A stretch of 45,839 nucleotides of DNA. It comes from Kiritimatiellia bacterium. Its GTDB lineage: Bacteria > Verrucomicrobiota > Kiritimatiellia > RFP12 > UBA1067. Below the pieces are notes generated by a model, which did not search any database, was not told the DNA's origin, and saw only the letters and a list, made by a program, of their open reading frames with translations. The translations under genes were made by a program, and so were the position numbers. Location: NCBI GenBank assembly GCA_900767325.1, contig CAAFYT010000089.1, forward strand, positions 1 to 45,839, written 5' to 3'. Shown here piece by piece: positions 41,576 through 45,839 of the stretch (positions are counted from its first letter, which is position 1; each line of letters opens with the position of its first letter).

Positions 41576-42932
41576 TCCGTTGCGGTCAACTGCCCTTTTA
41601 GCGATTGCGGCGGCCGCGCTCCTATCGGGGTGCCTCTCGTATGATCGGGAAGCCGCCGCGGCGGTGAGTGCCCTCCAGTCCGGCTCCGACCAGACCGCTG
41701 TCAAGTGGGGGATCGAGCTCTCCGAGAGCGCCTTTTCCGAGCGTTTGGGCGAGGTCGAGGCGGGGCGCATCGAGCTTCTCGTCGGAAATGCGCCCGCCGC
41801 AGAGGTCTGGTTTCGGCACGCGATCGACGGCGCCATCGACCGGAGCGAATGCGAACCCCTGATCAAGCTGTGTAGCATCGCGCAGACCGCGCTGGCCTCG
41901 ACGGTGGCGGACGACAGGTCCATCGACTACACGCTCTCTCCCTACGAGATCAACCTGGCTCTCGAGTACGGCATCCTGGCGCAGCTCTTCAACGGCAGGC
42001 GCGAGGATGCGCGCGTCGATGCGCGGCTGTCTGCCTATGTCCAAGATAAGTTGACGAAAACCTACGGAGCCGACCTTGAGAAGCGGCAGTCGACGGACGA
42101 CCAGAAGACGAGCGACGAGACCTCGCGCATCATGACCGACCAGTCGAAGGTTTTGGACGCGATGATCGCGGCGACGCGAAACTCATGGGAGAATCCCGTT
42201 CTCTGGTGGCTGTCGGGCGTTCTATTCGAAGCGGATGGCGATCTGGATGGCGCGGTGCAGTCGTACCGGCGCGCGGCGGCGATTGCGGGGGGAAATCCGG
42301 TGTTCGCGGGCGATCTCAGGCGCGCGGATTCGGGGGGGCGCGCGCCCGACGGTTCCCATGCGCGGCTGGTGGTGATCGCGGAAGACGGCTTCGTGCCGCG
42401 GCGGGCGGCGCTCAAGATACCCCTGCGGATCTATGCCACGATGAGCATCGACATTCCGACCTATGCGAATGCGGCGCCATACCAGGTCAGGCCCGTCGTG
42501 ATCGATGGGCTGGGGGACGAGCGCGACGCCGTGTTTTCGCTCGACGTCCGCGCTTTGGCCGCGCGCGACCTGAAGGAGGATCTCCCCGGGATCATCGTGA
42601 GGAACATCACGCGTGCTGCGCTCAACGTGGGTGTTCAGGCCGCGGGGAAGAACACCGGCAACAGCTATGTGCGGTTGGGCGCCGAGCTCGTCAACCTCGT
42701 GCTGCTCGCGGTGCGTCAGGCCGATACGCGCAGCTGGGTCACCTTGCCAGATGCGCAATACGTGTGGCGCAAGGACGACGTCAAACCAGGCGAGCATCAC
42801 CTCGCGATTTCGGTCGGCTCCTGCACGGGCGAAGTCGACCTTGCGCTTCGCGCGGGCGAGACGGGGATTCTTTGGGTTTCCGCGTGTGGCGCGACGCTGC
42901 GCCACAAGTTCGCGATCATTTCCGGAAAATAA
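41568..42932 (+). CDS. COG3014-like TPR-type lipoprotein
   Basis: 454 residues. Lipoprotein signal with lipobox LSGC, acylated Cys at 22 (ALLSGCLSYDRE). The next ~250 residues are helical and TPR-like (AGRIELLVGNAPAAEVWFRHAID, WWLSGVLFEADGDLDGAVQSYRRAAAIAG). The second half contains ARLVVIAEDGFVPRR and PYQVRPVVIDG, then DTRSWVTLPDAQYVWR and ISVGSC. This is the pattern of the COG3014 lipoproteins usually encoded beside YcfL and LpoB homologs, and those two follow here. Outer-membrane, periplasm-facing location is inferred. Molecular role is unknown in the family; support of penicillin-binding protein activation is guessed from gene neighbourhood. ATG at 41568 overlaps the upstream gene by eight bases. 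Confidence 0.75.
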   Translation: MIDPLRSTALLAIAAAALLSGCLSYDREAAAAVSALQSGSDQTAVKWGIELSESAFSERLGEVEAGRIELLVGNAPAAEVWFRHAIDGAIDRSECEPLIKLCSIAQTALASTVADDRSIDYTLSPYEINLALEYGILAQLFNGRREDARVDARLSAYVQDKLTKTYGADLEKRQSTDDQKTSDETSRIMTDQSKVLDAMIAATRNSWENPVLWWLSGVLFEADGDLDGAVQSYRRAAAIAGGNPVFAGDLRRADSGGRAPDGSHARLVVIAEDGFVPRRAALKIPLRIYATMSIDIPTYANAAPYQVRPVVIDGLGDERDAVFSLDVRALAARDLKEDLPGIIVRNITRAALNVGVQAAGKNTGNSYVRLGAELVNLVLLAVRQADTRSWVTLPDAQYVWRKDDVKPGEHHLAISVGSCTGEVDLALRAGETGILWVSACGATLRHKFAIISGK

Positions 42933-42948
42933 AGAAAGGAAACAAGGC

Positions 42949-43356
42949 ATGAAGGCGAAGATGGTTTGGGTCGCGGCGCTGGGGTTGCTCGGCGTGTGCG
43001 GGTGCGTGGATACGTCGGGCACGCGGGTCGTGGTCGATACGTCGTCCGGCGAGGCGCGGGTTCTGGAGAATTCGCAGGCCGTGGCGAATCGCGTGAAGGT
43101 GAGGAGCGTGACATATGGCGAGGTCAACTCCGACGGATTCCGCCGCGCGACGATCGTGTTGGAATCGCTGACGAAGAAACGCCTGAATCTGCAGGTCCGC
43201 GTCGTGTGGACGGATGAGGAGGGCACGGAGCTCGAATCCGCTTCCGCGCCCTATCGCACGGTGATCCTTGACGGTCTCGACACCTGCACCGTCACCGGCG
43301 TGGCGCCGAATGCGAAGGGTGTTGCCGCCAAGCTGAACGTGAAGCTTGAGGACTGA
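42949..43356 (+). CDS. YcfL-like lipoprotein (DUF1425)
   Basis: 135 residues with a lipoprotein signal (MVWVAALGLLGVCGCVDTSG, acylated Cys about residue 19). The mature part fits DUF1425/YcfL: NRVKVRSVTYGEVNSDGFRRA, a KKRLNLQVRVVWTDEEGTEL core, then RTVILDGLDTCTVTGVAPN and a final strand KLNVKLED. It is likely a small beta-sandwich on the outer membrane. In Enterobacteria ycfL lies beside lpoB, and here an LpoB-like gene follows 33 bases downstream. Its role in cell wall synthesis is guessed from that association. Ribosome binding site AGGAAACAAGG precedes the ATG. Confidence 0.8.
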   Translation: MKAKMVWVAALGLLGVCGCVDTSGTRVVVDTSSGEARVLENSQAVANRVKVRSVTYGEVNSDGFRRATIVLESLTKKRLNLQVRVVWTDEEGTELESASAPYRTVILDGLDTCTVTGVAPNAKGVAAKLNVKLED

Positions 43357-43389
43357 CGAACAACCACAAGGAAAAAAGGAGGAAGAAAT

Positions 43390-44028
43390 ATGAAGATCGT
43401 CAAGGTTGCCGCGGCATGCGCGGCGGTTTGGGTTTCGGGGAGCGTGGTGTGTGGCTGCGCGACCGTGGCGAAGGAGACGTCGCTCGACCGTGCCCCCATG
43501 AGCGCGGCATTGGAGCCGCAGGACGTGCGCCGCACGGTCGAGAAGATGGTCGATTCGATGCTGTCCGACGCCGACTTCATCAAGGATGTCGGCGGGGACC
43601 GGCCCGTTCTCGACATCTCGGGCATCAAGAACAATTCGACGATGCACATCAACATGAACATGATCACCTCGTCGATCCGCACCAAGTTGCAGCGCTCGCG
43701 CCTCTTCAGGTTCGTTGACCACACGACGGCGGCGGACGATCTGCAGTTCATGAACGACCAGGCGCTCAACGGGCTGACCAATCAGCGCAAGGCGGTTCGG
43801 GCCGGACAGCAATCTGCCGCGCAGATGTATCTCTACGGCGAGCTCCTCGAGATGCGTCAGGAGGTGGACGATGCGAGCAGCAATCTGCTGCCCGTGACGT
43901 TCTCCTCGACGACCGATCGCTACTTCAAGTTCAACCTGAACCTGAAGGATCTGCGCTCGGGCGAGATCATCTGGAGCGATGAGCAGGAGATCCGCAAGTC
44001 GGAGCACAAGCCCATCCTCGGGCTGTGA
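43390..44028 (+). CDS. LpoB-like penicillin-binding protein activator lipoprotein
   Basis: 212 residues. The signal peptide ends in a VCGC lipobox (acylated Cys about residue 23). The mature part contains RPVLDISGIKNNSTMHINMNMI, SSIRTKLQRSRLFRFVDHTTA, a helix, MYLYGELLEM, and FNLNLKDLRSGEIIWSDEQEIRK. These match the LpoB fold, which reaches from the outer membrane through peptidoglycan to stimulate PBP1B. The spacer before the folded domain is short. The Pro-rich, disordered reach seen in E. coli is absent, so reach or partner may differ. Strong AAGGAGG ribosome binding site. It ends four bases before the convergent deacylase gene. No PBP gene lies in the window. Confidence 0.83.
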   Translation: MKIVKVAAACAAVWVSGSVVCGCATVAKETSLDRAPMSAALEPQDVRRTVEKMVDSMLSDADFIKDVGGDRPVLDISGIKNNSTMHINMNMITSSIRTKLQRSRLFRFVDHTTAADDLQFMNDQALNGLTNQRKAVRAGQQSAAQMYLYGELLEMRQEVDDASSNLLPVTFSSTTDRYFKFNLNLKDLRSGEIIWSDEQEIRKSEHKPILGL

Positions 44029-44032
44029 GATT

Positions 44033-44518
44033 CTAGATCGCAACGGAAACGCGCTCTGTTTCGGGGAGCGCCTTTTCCAGCGCATCGGGGGACATCGCGG
44101 CGCAGATGCCGCGATGTCCTGCGTTGATGTAGATCTTCGGCAGGTCGAAGATGGTCGATTCGATGTAGACCTTCATCCGCTTGCGCGTGCCGAAGGGCGA
44201 GGTTCCGCCGACATGGTAGCCGGAGTGCCGGTCGGCTGTTTCGGGGGTGCAGGTCTGCACCGTCTTGACGCCGCGGATGCGGGCGAGGCGCTTGGTCGAG
44301 ATTTCGCGGTCACCGTGCATCAGGCAGATGAAGGGCTTCTGGGATTCGTCCTCGAGAATGATGGTCTTGATGATGGCGTGGTGGTCGAGACCGAGTTCGC
44401 GGGCGCATTGGATGGTGCCGCCGTGAAGGGAGAAGTCGTAGGGCAGCAGTGTGAAGTCGATTGAAGCGGCTTTCAGCGTCCGGATGGCCTGCGTCATGGG
44501 GATTGTCGTCGGTTTCAT
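44033..44518 (-). CDS. ybaK: YbaK/EbsC-type aminoacyl-tRNA deacylase
   Basis: 161-residue protein of the YbaK/ProX editing family. Such proteins hydrolyse mischarged tRNA, classically Cys-tRNA(Pro), in trans. Family marks are TLLPYDFS near the N-terminus, ELGLDHHAIIKTIILED with the conserved Lys, HGDREISTKRLARIRG, and the signature YHVGGTSPFGTRKRMKVYIE. The substrate cannot be fixed by eye. It is the only minus-strand gene and converges on the LpoB-like gene with a four-base gap, so both transcripts must overlap or end inside coding sequence. Its ATG lies seven bases after a TATAAT box, so its mRNA is predicted to be leaderless; that supports this first ATG over the in-frame ATG seven codons later. 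Confidence 0.9.
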   Translation of the reverse strand: MKPTTIPMTQAIRTLKAASIDFTLLPYDFSLHGGTIQCARELGLDHHAIIKTIILEDESQKPFICLMHGDREISTKRLARIRGVKTVQTCTPETADRHSGYHVGGTSPFGTRKRMKVYIESTIFDLPKIYINAGHRGICAAMSPDALEKALPETERVSVAI

Positions 44519-44525
44519 GGCGGAG

Positions 44526-44555
44526 ATTATAGCATAATTTCCTCTCCGCGGCTAA
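44526..44555 (-). promoter_or_regulatory. Promoter of the ybaK-type gene
   Basis: On the minus strand TATAAT (plus 44526-44531) lies seven bases before the ATG. A weak -35 candidate TTAGCC (plus 44550-44555) is 18 bases upstream. No Shine-Dalgarno site fits between -10 and start. Confidence 0.6.
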
Positions 44556-44579
44556 GGCGAAAAAGAGAGTGTGTCCTTT

Positions 44580-44665
44580 GTAGGTTGGAGGTTGAAGATG
44601 GGAGGTTGAGATTTAGACAGGATTAACAAGATTGACAGGATTGAGGTTGGGGGTGGAGATGGGAT
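44580..44665. repeat. G-rich intergenic stretch with short direct repeats
   Basis: Between divergent genes, GGTTGGAGGTTGAAGATGGGAG-like units recur at either end, and ACAGGATT appears twice around AACAAGATTG. Similar ACAGGATTAACA-type words are seen between genes in many environmental genomes. Nearby GTGTCCTTTG (about 44572-44581) and CAAAGGCAC (about 44676-44684) form an imperfect inverted pair. No reading frame is convincing here. Confidence 0.5.
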
Positions 44666-44698
44666 TAAGCGAGGACAAAGGCACGGATTGCGGAAATG

Positions 44699-44707
44699 TG
44701 GTACAAT
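44699..44707 (+). promoter_or_regulatory. Extended -10 promoter of the alpha/beta hydrolase gene
   Basis: TGGTACAAT (44699-44707) fits an extended -10 (TGnTAnAAT). No good -35 lies 17 bases upstream. A 44-base leader follows with a strong AAGGAGGAG ribosome binding site (44736-44744) before ATG 44752. Confidence 0.55.
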
Positions 44708-44751
44708 ATCAATTCATTGATTTCCGAGAGTCAACAAGGAGGAGAACTATC

Positions 44752-45651
44752 ATGAAAAAGATGTTTATGCTGGTGGTTGCGGGTGTGATGAACGCGAACG
44801 CAGGGGCGGCTGCCCTTGACAAGTCCTATATTGGAGTCGATCGGCCGGCGGAGGGCGAGGAGAGGATTTCGCGGAGCGAGGCGCTGGTGTTTCGCTCGGG
44901 AGCGGATCGCATCTATGGACAGATTCTCCGGCCGAACAAAGCGTTCGGAAAGGGGCGTCCGGTTGTCATCTTCTGCCACGGGTTCGCCGGGTTTACGCGG
45001 ATGGATGACGTTGCGCATGCGCTTTGCCGCGTCGGATGCGTTGTGCTCGTTCCGCATCATCGCGGCGCGTGGGGAAGCGAGGGCAAGTACACGATCGCCA
45101 ACATCATCGACGATGCGGTCAATCTCGTGGATTACGTCTCGTCGGACGACTTCAGCGCGAAATACGAGACGGATCCGAAGCTGGTCTTCCTCTGCGGCTA
45201 TTCAATGGGCGGGAATACCGTGCTCCATGCTGCGATTCGGCGTCCGCAGGTCTGCGGCGTGATTCTGCAGGCCCCCTGCGACATTGCTTTCTGCATACGC
45301 TCCGCAGTCAAGGCGGAGGCGTTCAAGTTCCTGTGCGACAATGGGCTCGATGTTCTGCGGACGGATGGCGCGGAGGTGCTTTATGGCGAAATCATGGCGG
45401 CGGCGGATCGTCTGAACTTCATGGCTGCTGCGGAGAAGATGAAGGATCGGAACGTGATGCTCGCTGTCGGGCGGTACGATCATGTGGTGCCGCGTGAGCC
45501 GATCGATGCGTTTTGGTCTGCGCTCAATGGGACTGCCTCAGTACGGGTGCGGAAGGACTATCCAACTTCGCATGGCTTCATGGGTGTTCGCATCGCCTTT
45601 GCGTCGGACATCGCCGACTTCATCTTGGCTGTTGAGGGTCGGTTGCGCTGA
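44752..45651 (+). CDS. Secreted alpha/beta hydrolase (dienelactone hydrolase/esterase-like)
   Basis: 299 residues with a signal peptide (MKKMFMLVVAGVMNANAGAAA). The alpha/beta hydrolase triad is visible: nucleophile Ser151 in GYSMGG, Asp243 in GRYDHVVP, and His274 in TSHGFMG. Oxyanion-region sequence VIFCHGFAGFTRMDD (~72-86) and PHHRGAWGSEG (~101-111) resemble the S9/BAAT-type esterase and acyl-aminopeptidase group. The mature protein has six Cys (75, 92, 96, 148, 168, 176 region), so disulfides are possible. It has its own extended -10 promoter and ends in a terminator hairpin, so it is probably monocistronic. Substrate unknown; a periplasmic carbohydrate or acyl esterase is plausible. Confidence 0.82.
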   Translation: MKKMFMLVVAGVMNANAGAAALDKSYIGVDRPAEGEERISRSEALVFRSGADRIYGQILRPNKAFGKGRPVVIFCHGFAGFTRMDDVAHALCRVGCVVLVPHHRGAWGSEGKYTIANIIDDAVNLVDYVSSDDFSAKYETDPKLVFLCGYSMGGNTVLHAAIRRPQVCGVILQAPCDIAFCIRSAVKAEAFKFLCDNGLDVLRTDGAEVLYGEIMAAADRLNFMAAAEKMKDRNVMLAVGRYDHVVPREPIDAFWSALNGTASVRVRKDYPTSHGFMGVRIAFASDIADFILAVEGRLR

Positions 45652-45668
45652 CGGCGCGCCGCAGTTTT
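45648..45668 (+). terminator. Rho-independent terminator after the hydrolase gene
   Basis: CTGACGGCGCGCCGCAG folds into a GC-rich hairpin (CTG-CGG paired with CCG-CAG, one bulged A, CGCG loop) followed by TTTTATATTT. The gene's TGA stop lies inside the 5' arm. Confidence 0.7.
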
Positions 45669-45746
45669 ATATTTGAGCCCCCACGCGCGGGCGCTGGCGA
45701 TGGTGAAGCACAGTGAAGCGCTGGGGAAAGATTTTAAAATACCCCC

Positions 45747-45776
45747 TTGCGCGGGAGAGGGAGATTATGATATAAT
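45747..45776 (+). promoter_or_regulatory. Strong promoter, probably of an rRNA operon
   Basis: TTGCGC (45747-45752) and a perfect TATAAT (45771-45776) are 18 bases apart, followed at once by the leader features described below. No coding start follows before the contig ends 63 bases later. Confidence 0.72.
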
Positions 45777-45781
45777 ACGCG

Positions 45782-45839
45782 GCTGTTCGCCCCTGAGGGG
45801 GCGGGCGTCGATCTTTGAAAACGGATGCTTGAGAGAAAA
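45782..45839 (+). ncRNA. 5' leader of a probable rRNA operon (partial), with hairpin and boxA-like site
   Basis: A six-base-pair hairpin with TGAG loop (45788-45803) is followed by GATCTTTGAAAAC (45810-45822). That element resembles the boxA/antitermination sequence found upstream of 16S rRNA in many bacteria, for example the CTTTGAAAACT of Bacillus rrn leaders, and would bind the NusB-NusE complex. The contig stops before any mature 16S sequence, as is usual when an assembler meets a multi-copy rRNA operon. Confidence 0.65.

Noticed and set aside
45788..45803. Hairpin near the 3' end as a terminator
   Set aside because: It has no T-run after it and lies downstream of a strong promoter, which fits an rRNA leader hairpin better.

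Overview
The window looks like one metagenome-derived contig, GC-rich, from a Gram-negative, fermentative, host- or gut-associated member of the PVC superphylum. The best guess is Verrucomicrobiota/Kiritimatiellota. Three things support this: an operon matching the order and architecture of the Akkermansia muciniphila pilus-like locus Amuc_1102-1098, very large secreted proteins with bacterial TSP3, LamG and DUF2341 modules, and KDO/lipoprotein genes that imply an outer membrane. The taxonomy is an inference. Both ends look like assembly breaks. Bases 1-21 match a sequencing adapter, and the last ~95 bases look like an rRNA operon promoter and leader.

Layout. (1) 22-2052: the 3' part of an N-acetylneuraminate lyase and an N-acylglucosamine 2-epimerase family protein with an extra ~80-residue insert; together they suggest sialic acid breakdown. 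(2) 2081-4731: a tightly overlapping housekeeping chain, ruvC, a chorismate mutase-NUDIX fusion that seems to start at CTG, rsmI, and a PflX-type radical SAM gene. (3) 4740-29087: an accessory region under its own promoter with secreted proteins of 941, 2826 and 4185 residues and a small lipoprotein. The first two share an N-terminal module. The third carries more than a dozen calcium-type DxDxDG motifs and a LamG domain. (4) 29116-32289: ackA, pta and kdsD, tightly packed behind the giant gene. (5) 32311-39989: the pilus-like locus in the order Amuc_1102-like, PilM-like (with a PilN-like tail), Amuc_1100-like, Amuc_1099-like, and a secretin with its own promoter. (6) 40077-44028: a small 14-residue-repeat protein, then a PEGA-domain protein and a COG3014-like/YcfL-like/LpoB-like lipoprotein trio, probably an envelope module for activating peptidoglycan synthesis. 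(7) 44033-45651: a YbaK-type deacylase on the minus strand and a secreted alpha/beta hydrolase. (8) 45747-45839: the rRNA-type promoter, leader hairpin and boxA-like element.

How it may work together. Genes from 29116 to 36741 are all on the plus strand with gaps of at most 21 bases or 4-base overlaps, so the acetate genes, kdsD and the inner parts of the pilus-like machine are probably cotranscribed. The giant secreted proteins sit directly upstream, and the Amuc_1099-like protein carries the same DxDGDGxPDxWE motif. That makes a shared envelope role plausible but unproven. Several promoters lie so close to start codons that the transcripts would be leaderless or nearly so, while other genes have clear Shine-Dalgarno sites. 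No tRNA, complete rRNA gene, CRISPR array, insertion sequence or integrase was seen. No gene-free stretch exceeds 300 bases.
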